In this document: positions 31,869 through 39,789 of the stretch, one piece after another
How positions within the stretch are numbered: the stretch's first letter is position 1
Layout: each line of letters starts with the position of its first letter
Source of the DNA: Pseudonocardia endophytica
GTDB taxonomy: Bacteria; Actinomycetota; Actinomycetes; Mycobacteriales; Pseudonocardiaceae
Assembly (NCBI RefSeq): GCF_004339565.1
Contig: NZ_SMFZ01000002.1
Location: forward strand, 1,798,001-1,862,000
DNA length: 64,000 nt
Direction: 5' to 3'
Translations under genes and position numbers: made by a program
Notes under the pieces: model-generated
Told to the model about the DNA's origin: nothing
Databases searched by the model: none
What the model saw: only the letters and a program-made list of their open reading frames with translations

Positions 31869-33674
31869 GTGACCGAGACCCTGGAGAAGTCGGCGGCCCG
31901 CACGACGGCCGAGACGTGGCTGACGGCGTTCGCCGACGCCCTGTCCGCCCGCGACGTCGAGCGCGCCGTGTCCCTCTTCGCGGCCGAGTGCTACTGGCGC
32001 GACCTGATCGCCTTCACCTGGAACATGAAGACGGTCGAGGGTCACGACGGGGTCACCGACCTGCTGGACCAGACGCTGGAGAACACCGATCCGTCGGCGT
32101 GGGACCTCTCCGCGGAGCCGACCGAGGCGGACGGCGTCACCGACGCGTGGCTGTACTTCGAGACGGCCGTCGGCCGTGGTAGCGGGCACGTCCGGATCGT
32201 GGACGGCAAGGCCTGGACACTGCTCACGACGCTCGACGAGCTGAAGGGCCACGAGGAGCCGATGCGGGAGAACCGCCCGTTCGGCACCGAGCACGGCGCG
32301 AACCCGGAGCGGGTGACCTGGAAGGAGCGCCGCGAGGAGGAGCTGACCGAGCTCGGCCGCAGCCGCGACCCGGAGGTCGTGATCATCGGCGGCGGCCAGG
32401 GCGGCATCGCGCTCGGTGCGCGGCTGCGCCAGCTCGGCGTGCCGACGGTCGTGGTCGAGCGCAACGAGCGGGCGGGCGACTCGTGGCGCAAGCGCTACAA
32501 GAGCCTCGCCCTGCACGACCCGGTCTGGTACGACCACCTGCCGTACCTCAAGTTCCCGGACAACTGGCCGGTGTTCGCGCCGAAGGACAAGATCGGCGAC
32601 TGGCTCGAGTTCTACACGCGGATCATGGAGGTCAACTACTGGGGCTCCACGACAGCCGAGTCCGCGACGTTCGACGAGTCGTCCGGCCGGTGGACCGTCC
32701 AGGTCGACCGGAACGGCGAGAAGATCACCCTGAAGCCGCGCCAGCTGGTGCTCGCGCTCGGCGTGTCCGGCAAGCCGAACATCCCGACCTTCCCCGGGCA
32801 GGAGAACTTCTCCGGCGAGGTGCAGCACTCGTCGCAGCACCCGGGTCCGGACGCGTACAAGGGCAAGAAGGTCGTGGTCGTCGGGTCGAACAACTCGGCG
32901 TTCGACATCTGCGGCGCGCTCTGGGAGACCGGCGCCGACGTCACGATGGTGCAGCGCAGCTCGACGCACATCATCAAGTCGGACACGCTCATGGAGTACG
33001 GCCTCGGTGACCTGTACTCGGAGCGTGCGGTGGCGTCCGGTGTGGACACCCGTACCGCGGACATGGTGTTCGCCTCGCTGCCGTACCGGATCATGGCCGG
33101 GTTCCAGAAGCCGGTCTACGACAAGGCCCGCGAGGTCGACGCCGACTTCTACTCCCGGCTCGAGAACGCCGGGTTCGACCTCGACTTCGGCGACGACGAC
33201 TCCGGGCTGTTCATGAAGTACCTGCGTCGCGGCTCCGGCTACTACATCGACGTCGGCGCGGCCGATCTCGTCGCGGACGGCAAGGTCAAGCTGGCCAAGG
33301 GGCAGGTTCAGGAGTTCACCGAGAAGGGCGTCAAGCTCGCCGACGGCACCGAGCTGGACGCCGACCTGGTCGTGTTCGCGACCGGCTACGGCTCGATGAA
33401 CGGTCTGGCCGCGGACATCGTCGGCCAGGAGGTCGCGGACAAGGTCGGCAAGGTGTGGGGCCTCGGCTCGGACACGACCAAGGACCCCGGTCCGTGGGAG
33501 GGCGAGCAGCGCAACATGTGGAAGCCCACCCAGCAGCAGAACCTGTGGTTCCACGGCGGCAACCTGCACCAGAGCCGGTTCTACTCGCTGTACCTGGCGC
33601 TGCAGCTCAAGGCGCGCCAGGAGGGCATCCCGACACCGGTGTACGCCCTGCAGGAGTCGCACCACACGTCCTGA
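31869..33674 (+). CDS. Flavin-containing (Baeyer-Villiger-type) monooxygenase with N-terminal NTF2-like domain
   Basis: 601 residues. Residues 1-about 130 look like a SnoaL/NTF2-type cup (WLTAFADALSARDVERAVSLF, ECYWRDLIAFTWNMKTVEGHD). The flavoprotein part starts near 165 with VVIIGGGQGGIALGARLRQLG (FAD site) and WYDHLPYLKFPDNWPVFAPKD, and the NADPH site VVVVGSNNSAFDICGALW lies near 335. The last part has VVFATGYGSMNGLA, the ATG motif of class B flavin monooxygenases. Such proteins insert oxygen into ketones or oxidise amines and sulfides. GTG at 31869 follows AGGAGG at eight bases. A strong hairpin terminator follows, so it is probably its own unit at the head of a catabolic cluster. Confidence 0.85.
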   Translation: MTETLEKSAARTTAETWLTAFADALSARDVERAVSLFAAECYWRDLIAFTWNMKTVEGHDGVTDLLDQTLENTDPSAWDLSAEPTEADGVTDAWLYFETAVGRGSGHVRIVDGKAWTLLTTLDELKGHEEPMRENRPFGTEHGANPERVTWKERREEELTELGRSRDPEVVIIGGGQGGIALGARLRQLGVPTVVVERNERAGDSWRKRYKSLALHDPVWYDHLPYLKFPDNWPVFAPKDKIGDWLEFYTRIMEVNYWGSTTAESATFDESSGRWTVQVDRNGEKITLKPRQLVLALGVSGKPNIPTFPGQENFSGEVQHSSQHPGPDAYKGKKVVVVGSNNSAFDICGALWETGADVTMVQRSSTHIIKSDTLMEYGLGDLYSERAVASGVDTRTADMVFASLPYRIMAGFQKPVYDKAREVDADFYSRLENAGFDLDFGDDDSGLFMKYLRRGSGYYIDVGAADLVADGKVKLAKGQVQEFTEKGVKLADGTELDADLVVFATGYGSMNGLAADIVGQEVADKVGKVWGLGSDTTKDPGPWEGEQRNMWKPTQQQNLWFHGGNLHQSRFYSLYLALQLKARQEGIPTPVYALQESHHTS

Positions 33675-33696
33675 CCGCGTCGACCACGACCGAACA

Positions 33697-33724
33697 CCGC
33701 CCGCGTCCGCCCGGACGCGGGCGG
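33697..33724 (+). terminator. Terminator hairpin after the flavin monooxygenase gene
   Basis: Perfect 12-bp stem (33697-33708, CCGCCCGCGTCC, with 33713-33724) and a 4-nt loop, 22 bp after the stop codon. No U-run follows, as is common in actinomycetes. Confidence 0.75.
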
Positions 33725-33807
33725 CTTCGCGTCAGCCGGTCGGCGGTGCGGTTCCCCTGTCGCGCACCGCACGATGGAGTGGCCTACGCCACACACAGGG
33801 AGCGACG

Positions 33808-35055
33808 ATGAAGTCGATCTTCTTTCATCTGATGCCGTACCGGGACCTTCCCGCCGACTTCGAGCAGCGTTACGAGTCGATCTGGGTCACCCCGCCGAAC
33901 ACCGAGCTGTGCGACCCGCGCAAGGTCGCCCAGTACTACCAGTGGAATCTCGACGAGCTGGAGCTCGCCGACCGGCTCGGCTTCGACGGCGTCGGGGTCA
34001 ACGAGCACCACCAGAACGGCTACGGCTTCATGGCCTCGCCGAACCTGATGGCCGCGTCACTCGCCCGCCGCACCCCGAACAACTCGGCGATCATGGTGCT
34101 GGGCAACACGCTCGCGCTCTACGCGCCGGCCACCCGGGTGGCCGAGGAGTTCGCGATGCTCGACGTCCTGTCGAACGGACGCCTGGCCGCCGGCTTCCCG
34201 GTCGGGACGTCGATGGACGTCAACTTCTGCTACGGCGTGACGCCGACCGAGACCCGGCCCCGGTTCCGCGAGGCCGAGGAGCTGATCACCCGCGCCTGGA
34301 CCGAGCCGGGCCCGTTCACGTTCAACGGGCGCTTCAACAAGCTGCGCTACGTGAACCCGTGGCCACAGCCGCTGCAGAAGCCGCACCCTCCGGTGTGGCT
34401 GGCCGGCGGCGGGTCCGTCGAGACGTGGGAGCTGGCCGCACGCAAGAACTACACCTACAGCTACCTCAGCTTCTTCGGCGCCAAGTTCGGCAAGAAGCTG
34501 ATGGACGGGTTCTGGGCGAAGATGGACGAGCTCGGTGTGGACCGGAACCCGTTCCGGGCCGGCTTCGCGCAGCAGATCTGCGTCTCCGAGACCGACGAGC
34601 GCGCCGAGCAGGAGTACCTCGAGCACGTCACGTACTTCTTCAACAAGTGCCTGCACATCCCGCCGTACTTCTTCGAGGCGCCCGGCTACCGGACCCGCAA
34701 GTCCACCGAGTTCGCGATCAAGACGAACCAGCCCGGCGCGATCGCGGCGGCCGCCGCGCTGGAGAAGAACTGGAAGACGCTCGTCGAGGAGGGCTTCATC
34801 ATCGCCGGCAGCCCGTCGACGGTCGCCGACCGGCTGATCGAGGTCGCGAAGACGCTGCGGGTCGGCAACCTGCACGCCCTGCTGCAGATCGGGTCCATGC
34901 CGCACGAGCTGACGAAGAAGAACATCACGCTGTTCGCCGAGGAGGTCATGCCGCGGATCCGCGGCGTCTGGGACGACGAGGGCTGGACCCACGAGTGGTG
35001 GCCGTCCGGGGCGGCGGTCCGCGCATGCGTCGGCGAGCCGGCCGCGCAGGCGTGA
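33808..35055 (+). CDS. LLM class flavin monooxygenase (bacterial luciferase-like)
   Basis: A 415-residue luciferase-family protein. GVGVNEHHQNGYGFMASPNLMAASLARRT carries the typical NEHH segment, and LGNTLALYAPATRVAEEFAMLDVLSNGRL and SPSTVADRLIEVAKTLRVGNL are family-typical. Members oxidise alkanes, ketones or sulfonates with reduced FMN or F420. The ATG at 33808 follows GGGAGCGACG. It is followed ten bases later by the alpha/beta hydrolase gene. Type II Baeyer-Villiger enzymes also belong to this fold, so this enzyme and the flavin monooxygenase upstream may act on related substrates. Confidence 0.82.
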   Translation: MKSIFFHLMPYRDLPADFEQRYESIWVTPPNTELCDPRKVAQYYQWNLDELELADRLGFDGVGVNEHHQNGYGFMASPNLMAASLARRTPNNSAIMVLGNTLALYAPATRVAEEFAMLDVLSNGRLAAGFPVGTSMDVNFCYGVTPTETRPRFREAEELITRAWTEPGPFTFNGRFNKLRYVNPWPQPLQKPHPPVWLAGGGSVETWELAARKNYTYSYLSFFGAKFGKKLMDGFWAKMDELGVDRNPFRAGFAQQICVSETDERAEQEYLEHVTYFFNKCLHIPPYFFEAPGYRTRKSTEFAIKTNQPGAIAAAAALEKNWKTLVEEGFIIAGSPSTVADRLIEVAKTLRVGNLHALLQIGSMPHELTKKNITLFAEEVMPRIRGVWDDEGWTHEWWPSGAAVRACVGEPAAQA

Positions 35056-35065
35056 GGGGGAGACG

Positions 35066-35860
35066 ATGACAGCGCAGACGACCACCGGGACACACGTCGA
35101 GGAGCGGACCGTCGAGGTCGGGCCGATCACCGCTCGGGTGCTGGTCGCCGGGACCGGCGCCCCGCTGCTGTACCTGCACGGCGCGGGCGGGCTGATGTGG
35201 GACCCGTTCCTGGAGGGGCTGGCCGGCTCGCACACCGTGTACGCGGTGCACCATCCCGGCTCGGGGGAGGCCGACGACCTGTCGCACCTGACCGGGATCT
35301 GGGAGCTCGTGCTGTTCTACGACGAGCTGCTGGACGCGCTGGGCCTGGACCGGGTCACCGTCGTCGGGCACTCGTTCGGCGGGATGGTCGCGGCCGAGCT
35401 GGCCGCGAACTCGCCGCGGCGGGTGGAGCGGCTGGTGCTGATCGCGCCGATCGGGCTGTGGCTCGACGAGCACCCGATCCCGGACATCGCCGGGATCCCG
35501 CCCGCCGACCTGCCCGCGCTGGTGCTGGCCGACCCGACCGGGCCGCTCGCCGAGGCACTCACCGTGCCCGCCGACGACCCGCAGGCGCAGTTCGAGGCCG
35601 CGATGCGGATGGCGAGCGTGCTGCACTTCATCTGGCCTATCCCGGACAAGGGCCTGGACCGGCGCATCCACCGGATCGCGGCGCCGACGCTGCTGCTCTG
35701 GGGTGAGGCCGACCGGCTGGTGCACCCGGCCTACGGCGACGCGTTCGCCGGACGGCTGCGCGACGCCCGCCTGGTGACCGTCCCCGGCGCCGGGCACGTG
35801 CCGCAGCTGGAGAACCCGGAACCGGTCGCGGAGGCATTGCGGGAGTTCCTCGGCACGTAG
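35066..35860 (+). CDS. Alpha/beta hydrolase (ester/lactone hydrolase candidate)
   Basis: 264 residues with a complete triad: Ser103 in GHSFGG, Asp216 in GEADRLVHP and His244 in GAGHVPQLEN. The motif LYLHGAGG near residue 36 supplies the oxyanion region. There is no signal peptide. ATG at 35066 follows GGGGGAGACG, ten bases after the LLM gene. In context it could open the ester or lactone made by a Baeyer-Villiger monooxygenase, but meta-cleavage or epoxide substrates are also possible for this fold. A perfect 19-bp hairpin follows. Confidence 0.82.
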   Translation: MTAQTTTGTHVEERTVEVGPITARVLVAGTGAPLLYLHGAGGLMWDPFLEGLAGSHTVYAVHHPGSGEADDLSHLTGIWELVLFYDELLDALGLDRVTVVGHSFGGMVAAELAANSPRRVERLVLIAPIGLWLDEHPIPDIAGIPPADLPALVLADPTGPLAEALTVPADDPQAQFEAAMRMASVLHFIWPIPDKGLDRRIHRIAAPTLLLWGEADRLVHPAYGDAFAGRLRDARLVTVPGAGHVPQLENPEPVAEALREFLGT

Positions 35861-35901
35861 GGGGTAGCGCCCGGGCCGCGGTGCGCCGGTCCTCCCCACA
35901 C

Positions 35902-35954
35902 CGAACGAACGGCACCTTCGTGCAGTGGGATTGCTCGAAGGTGCCGTTCGTTCG
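35902..35954. terminator. Perfect 19-bp hairpin between convergent genes
   Basis: Left arm 35902-35920 (CGAACGAACGGCACCTTCG) is exactly complementary to 35936-35954; the loop is 15 nt. It lies between the alpha/beta hydrolase (+) and the acyl-CoA synthetase (-) and is likely a two-way terminator. Confidence 0.8.
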
Positions 35955-35976
35955 CGTCGGGAGCGGGCGGGCAACG

Positions 35977-37521
35977 TCAGGAGCCGAGCAGCTCCGCGCG
36001 GATGTCGGTCTTGAGCACCTTTCCCACCGTGGATCTCGGCAGGTCGGGCCAGAACTCGACCTGCTTCGGCGCCTTCACGCTCCCGGTGCGCGCCTTGACG
36101 AACGCGACGAGCTCGTCGACGTCGACGTGCGCACCGGGCTGGAGCTGCACGACGGCCGTGACGCGCTCGCCCCACTTCTCGTCCGGCAGCCCGACCACGG
36201 CGCAGTCGCGCACCGCCTCGTGCGCCATCAGCGCCTGCTCCACCTCGGCGGAGTAGACGTTGAACCCGCCGGTGATCACCATGTCCTTCGCGCGGTCCAC
36301 GATGTACAGGAAGCCGTCGGCGTCGAGGTAGCCGATGTCGCCGGTGTGGTGCCAGCCGTGTGCGGACACCTCGGCCGTGGCCTCCGGGTTGCGGTAGTAG
36401 CCGGCCATCACCAGCGAGCCGCGGACGACGATCTCGCCGCGCTCCCCGGATCCGACGAGCGTGCCGTCGTCCGCCATGATCCCGACCGTGACCAGCGGCG
36501 TCGGGCGCCCGGCCGAGGAGAGCCGCTCGACGGCGACCGAGCCGTCGGGGTTGCGGTGCTCGGACGGCGACAGCGTGGACACCATCATCGGCGCCTCGGA
36601 CTGCCCGAACAGTTGCGCCATCGGCCCGATCCGGTTCAGCGCCTCCTCGAGGCGGGACGCCGACATCGGCGCCGCGCCGTACCAGAAGCACTGCAGCGAC
36701 GAGAGGTCCGTCGTGTCGAGCGCCCCGTGCCCGAGCACCATGTAGATCACGGTGGGCGGCAGGAACGTGTGCGTGACGCGGTGCCGCTCCACCAGCTCGA
36801 GGAACTCGCCGACGTCCGGGTGGGACATCACCACGATCTCGCCCCCGAGCGCCATCACCGGGAAGCACAGCACGCCCGCCGCGTGCGTGAGCGGGGCCAG
36901 CGCGAGATAGGTCGGCCTGCCCTCGAACGGGTAGCTCATCAGCGTGATCGCCGACATCGTCTCGAGGTTGCGGTCGGTGAGCATCACGCCCTTGGGCCTG
37001 CCGGTCGTGCCGCCGGTTCCGACGAGCGCGACCACCTCGTCCGGCGGTGCCGCCTCGGCGGACGGGTCGTCCTGCGCTGCGGCCAGCCACCCCTCGAAGC
37101 CGGCCGCACCGTCGCCGTCGGGCCCCAGACGCACCAGCGTGCGCAGCTCGGGAAGGTCCGGCGCGATCTCGGCCACCAGCCCGTCGTAGGCCGGTTGGAA
37201 GATCAGCGCCGCGCAGTCGAACAGCGCCAGCAGCTCCTGGTTCTCCGCCGCCCCGTTGCGCGGGTTGATCGGGCACCACACGGCGCCGGACCTGGCGATC
37301 CCGAACACGCAGGAGAACGCCGTCGGGTCGTTGCCGGAGAGGACGCCGACCTTGTCGCCGGGGCGGACACCCGAGCGCCGCAGCGCCCTGGCGACCGCGT
37401 GGCTGAGGTCGACGACCTCGCCGTAGGACAGCGACGTCCCGCCTGCGGTCAGGCACGGTGCGTCCGGTCCGAGCGACGCGCCTTTGTCCAGGTAGGACGT
37501 CAGTCCCGACCTCACAGCCAT
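35977..37521 (-). CDS. Fatty-acyl/aryl-CoA synthetase (AMP-forming)
   Basis: 514 residues of the adenylate-forming family. The P-loop TGGTTGRPKGVML, the substrate region FWYGAAPMS, LFGQSEAPM (A5-type motif), the hinge YIVDRAKDMVITGGFNVY and the C-terminal PRSTVGKVLKTDIR (catalytic Lys) are all present. It activates a carboxylic acid to an acyl-CoA. The ATG is at 37521, and the gene follows the SDR gene by 12 bp on the same strand, so the two probably share an mRNA controlled from the TetR-associated operator at 38403. The acid is unknown; in context it could be the product of the Baeyer-Villiger/hydrolase route. Confidence 0.85.
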   Translation of the reverse strand: MAVRSGLTSYLDKGASLGPDAPCLTAGGTSLSYGEVVDLSHAVARALRRSGVRPGDKVGVLSGNDPTAFSCVFGIARSGAVWCPINPRNGAAENQELLALFDCAALIFQPAYDGLVAEIAPDLPELRTLVRLGPDGDGAAGFEGWLAAAQDDPSAEAAPPDEVVALVGTGGTTGRPKGVMLTDRNLETMSAITLMSYPFEGRPTYLALAPLTHAAGVLCFPVMALGGEIVVMSHPDVGEFLELVERHRVTHTFLPPTVIYMVLGHGALDTTDLSSLQCFWYGAAPMSASRLEEALNRIGPMAQLFGQSEAPMMVSTLSPSEHRNPDGSVAVERLSSAGRPTPLVTVGIMADDGTLVGSGERGEIVVRGSLVMAGYYRNPEATAEVSAHGWHHTGDIGYLDADGFLYIVDRAKDMVITGGFNVYSAEVEQALMAHEAVRDCAVVGLPDEKWGERVTAVVQLQPGAHVDVDELVAFVKARTGSVKAPKQVEFWPDLPRSTVGKVLKTDIRAELLGS

Positions 37522-37533
37522 GTCAGCCCCTGG

Positions 37534-38325
37534 TCACATGCCCATGCCGCCGTCGACCTGTAGGCCGACGCCGTTCACGAAGCGGGACTGGTCGGAGGCG
37601 AGGAACACGATGCCGTCCGCGATGTCCGACACGTCGGCCAGCCGGCCGGACGGCGTGAGCTCGACGACGGCGCCGACGGCCGCGTCCGGGCTCTCGAACA
37701 GCCCGAGGCCGGACGTCTCGACGGCGAGTTTGACGCCCATGTCGGTGGGCACCAGGCCCGGGTGGATGCAGTTGACGCGCACGCCGTAGCCGAGCTTGCC
37801 GGACTCCATCGCCGCGACCCGCGTCAGCCGGTCCACACCGGACTTGGTGGCCGAGTAGCCGGCGATCGCGGGGAACGCGATGTCGGCCGCGACCGACGCC
37901 ACGTTGATCACGGCGCCGCCGTTGCCCGCCGCGCCGCCGGGGCGCATCGCGCGGAACGCGTGCTTGGTGCCGAGCAGCGTGCCCAGCAGGTTCACGTCGA
38001 ACATCGCGCGGTGCGCGTCCGGCTCCGCGTCGGCGATCAGCGAGGTCACCTCGATGCCCGCGTTGTTCACCACGACGTCCAGCCCGCCGAGCTCGGACAC
38101 GGTGTGCGCGACCACGGACTCCCACTGCGCGTCGTCGGTGACGTCGAGCTCGGCGAACGCGGCTCCCTCGATGCCGGCCGCCGTCTGCTCGCCGACGTCC
38201 TTCGCAACGTCGGCGATCATCACCCGCGCCCCCGCCGCCGCGAGCGCCTGCGCCGCACCGGCGCCGAGACCGCGTGCGGCCCCGGTCACCAGCGCCACCC
38301 GTCCGGTCAGATCCAACCCGGCCAT
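37534..38325 (-). CDS. SDR dehydrogenase (alcohol/ketone)
   Basis: A 263-residue classical SDR: TGAARGLG cofactor motif, NNAG near residue 90, catalytic Ser in NVASVAADIAF and YSATKSG as the Tyr-X3-Lys. The ending FVNGVGLQVDGGMGM is standard. It would interconvert a secondary alcohol and ketone with NAD(P). ATG at 38325 follows AGGAGG at eight bases; 18 further upstream codons are open but lie in the operator region. It begins a two-gene unit with the acyl-CoA synthetase and diverges from a TetR gene. Confidence 0.82.
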   Translation of the reverse strand: MAGLDLTGRVALVTGAARGLGAGAAQALAAAGARVMIADVAKDVGEQTAAGIEGAAFAELDVTDDAQWESVVAHTVSELGGLDVVVNNAGIEVTSLIADAEPDAHRAMFDVNLLGTLLGTKHAFRAMRPGGAAGNGGAVINVASVAADIAFPAIAGYSATKSGVDRLTRVAAMESGKLGYGVRVNCIHPGLVPTDMGVKLAVETSGLGLFESPDAAVGAVVELTPSGRLADVSDIADGIVFLASDQSRFVNGVGLQVDGGMGM

Positions 38326-38402
38326 GTGTACGTCCTCCTGTGATCCACTGCGTCGTGCATCGCGTGATGTGGGGCACACCGTGGCCGGGAGTTTGGACGA
38401 GT

Positions 38403-38442
38403 GTCAAGAGTTTCCTGGACAACCGTCACGGAAATTCTTGAC
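38403..38442. promoter_or_regulatory. Inverted-repeat operator between SDR and TetR genes
   Basis: GTCAAGAGTTTCC at 38403-38415 and GGAAATTCTTGAC at 38430-38442 form 13-bp arms with one mismatch around a 14-bp spacer. A related GACGAGTGTC follows each flank. The position between two divergent starts suggests the TetR binding site. Confidence 0.7.
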
Positions 38443-38505
38443 GAGTGTCCAGGCGCCGTGGACGCTGAGTCACACCACCGCCGCCCGCCCATCCGGGATG
38501 ACCAC

Positions 38506-39135
38506 GTGACGAAGCCCGAGGCACGGAGCACGCGACGCCCTGCCGACAAGTTCGAGGACCGGCGTCGCGAGCTGGCCGACGCCGCATTGATGACGCTCGC
38601 CGACCTCGGCTACGCGCGGACGAGCCTGCGCGAGATCGCACAGAACTCGGCGTTCTCGCACGGGGTGCTGCACTACTACTTCCACAACAAGGTCGAGCTG
38701 ATCACGTACTGCGTGCGGCAGTACAAGGCGACCTGCGTGCTGCGCTACGACGGGATCGCGGCAGAGGCGTCGGACCCGGCGGCGCTCGCCGAGGCGTTCG
38801 GGGAGGGGCTGGCCGCGACCCTGTCCGAGGACGCGCTGATGCACCGCCTCTGGTACGACCTGCGGTCCCAGTCGCTGTTCGAGGAGTCGTTCCGCGAGGA
38901 CGTCGCGGAGATCGACGACAGCCTGCAGCGGATGGTCTGGCGCGTCGTCGTCGCGTACTCCGAGCTGACCGGGACCGCCCCGACGTGTACCCCGTCGTTC
39001 GCCTACGCCGCATTCGACGGGCTGTTCCAGCAGGCGCTGCTGCGGCACCTCTCGGGCTCCGGCGCGGCGCTGGACGACCTGCGCGCCGGTGCCCGCGAGC
39101 TGCTCCCTCGCCTGTTCGCCCCCGCCGCCCCGTAG
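38506..39135 (+). CDS. TetR family repressor
   Basis: 209 residues from GTG 38506. The HTH is clear: RRRELADAALMTLADLGYARTSLREIAQNSAFSHGVLHYYFHNK spans the first 60 residues, after a short basic lead. The C-terminal part is helical ligand domain with YDLRSQSLFEESFREDV, as in TetR proteins of lipid and aromatic catabolism. Upstream in-frame codons cross the operator and are unlikely to be translated. It probably represses itself and the divergent SDR/acyl-CoA synthetase unit. Confidence 0.8.
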   Translation: MTKPEARSTRRPADKFEDRRRELADAALMTLADLGYARTSLREIAQNSAFSHGVLHYYFHNKVELITYCVRQYKATCVLRYDGIAAEASDPAALAEAFGEGLAATLSEDALMHRLWYDLRSQSLFEESFREDVAEIDDSLQRMVWRVVVAYSELTGTAPTCTPSFAYAAFDGLFQQALLRHLSGSGAALDDLRAGARELLPRLFAPAAP

Positions 39136-39158
39136 CGGGCCGGTCCGGACGTACGACA

Positions 39159-39197
39159 GGCCCGTGGTGACCGGCGTCGCCGCCGGATCCACGGGCC
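39159..39197. terminator. Two-stage hairpin between TetR and the lysine-rich peptide gene
   Basis: Outer arms GGCCCGTGG (39159-39167) and 39189-39197 pair perfectly; an inner CCGGCG/CGCCGG stem at 39171-39186 stacks inside. It follows the TetR stop on one strand and the peptide stop on the other, so it can end both transcripts. Confidence 0.7.
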
Positions 39198-39229
39198 CGT
39201 CGAGGCTCGGCCGCACTGCGGCCACACGC

Positions 39230-39283
39230 TCACTTCTTCTTCTTGCCCTTCTTATCCTTCTTGTCCTTCTTCTTCTTGCCCAT
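39230..39283 (-). CDS. 17-residue lysine-rich peptide
   Basis: The frame encodes MGKKKKDKKDKKGKKKK and a TGA stop: 12 Lys, all AAG codons, 2 Asp and 2 Gly. I support it as real because it has its own strong ribosome site: AGGAGGTGA (39288-39296), a nine-base match to the 16S 3' end, seven bases between AGGAGG and the ATG. It is a complete unit with an operator region upstream (39318-39381) and a hairpin downstream (39159-39197). The peptide is far too short for standard gene calling. Its charge would let it bind nucleic acid or membrane phospholipid, but I do not know a family or function. It diverges from a small HTH gene. Confidence 0.65.
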   Translation of the reverse strand: MGKKKKDKKDKKGKKKK

Positions 39284-39317
39284 CCGGTCACCTCCTCGTG
39301 TCCGTTCCGCTATCCTC

Positions 39318-39381
39318 GTCAACGAGCCATTGACTTACGTCAACGTATCATTGACTCGGAGCCTGTCAAGCTATGCTTGAC
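39318..39381. promoter_or_regulatory. Three GTCAA-N7-TTGAC operators
   Basis: Identical arms with seven-base spacers at 39318-39334, 39339-39355 and 39365-39381. The last one ends two bases before the HTH gene's ATG. A promoter for that gene, TTGACT (39351-39356) and TATGCT (39372-39377), overlaps the sites, so binding should block it, and the region also lies upstream of the divergent peptide gene. Confidence 0.75.
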
Positions 39382-39383
39382 GC

Positions 39384-39659
39384 ATGGCCGCACGGGGCTC
39401 CCTCAAGCGCGTGAAGCAGGCGCTCTCCGAATGCGAGTCCGCCGTGGGTCCCGCGTCCACACTGGACGCCGCGCGACGCCTGCGTGAGGCGGCCGAGGAG
39501 TTCGAGTTCGGCGCGATCGAGTCGGCCCGTCAGTCCGGCACCACGTGGACCCGGATCGGCGAGCTGTACGGGACGTCGAAACAAGCCGTCCAGCAGCGGT
39601 TCGGCGGCGCGGCGCGGCGACGGCGCTTCGCGGAGTCGGGGGATCCGGCCGCATCCTGA
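39384..39659 (+). CDS. Small HTH DNA-binding protein (sigma-region-4-like)
   Basis: 91 residues. N-terminal basic helix, an acidic helical middle, then a HTH: SGTTWTRIGELYGTSKQAVQQRFG at residues 52-75, resembling sigma-factor region 4 or phage-type HTH. The C-terminus is Arg-rich. The ATG lies six bases after a TATGCT -10, so the message is probably leaderless. With three identical operator sites reaching to its start codon it is likely autoregulated, and it is the natural candidate to control the divergent lysine-rich peptide. A similar HTH-like segment (SGHTWVEIV) is in the 53006 protein. The dps gene follows 130 bp downstream. Confidence 0.75.
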   Translation: MAARGSLKRVKQALSECESAVGPASTLDAARRLREAAEEFEFGAIESARQSGTTWTRIGELYGTSKQAVQQRFGGAARRRRFAESGDPAAS

Positions 39660-39789
39660 GGTGTCGTGCGGCGTGTGTGGGGCCCGCCACGACCGGGCAT
39701 ACACGAGGCGCACCGAGCGCTGAACGAGGTGTGCGGCACCGCGGATCCGGTGTGCACGACCCGAACGACGCGAAAGGAGCCAGCACCAC

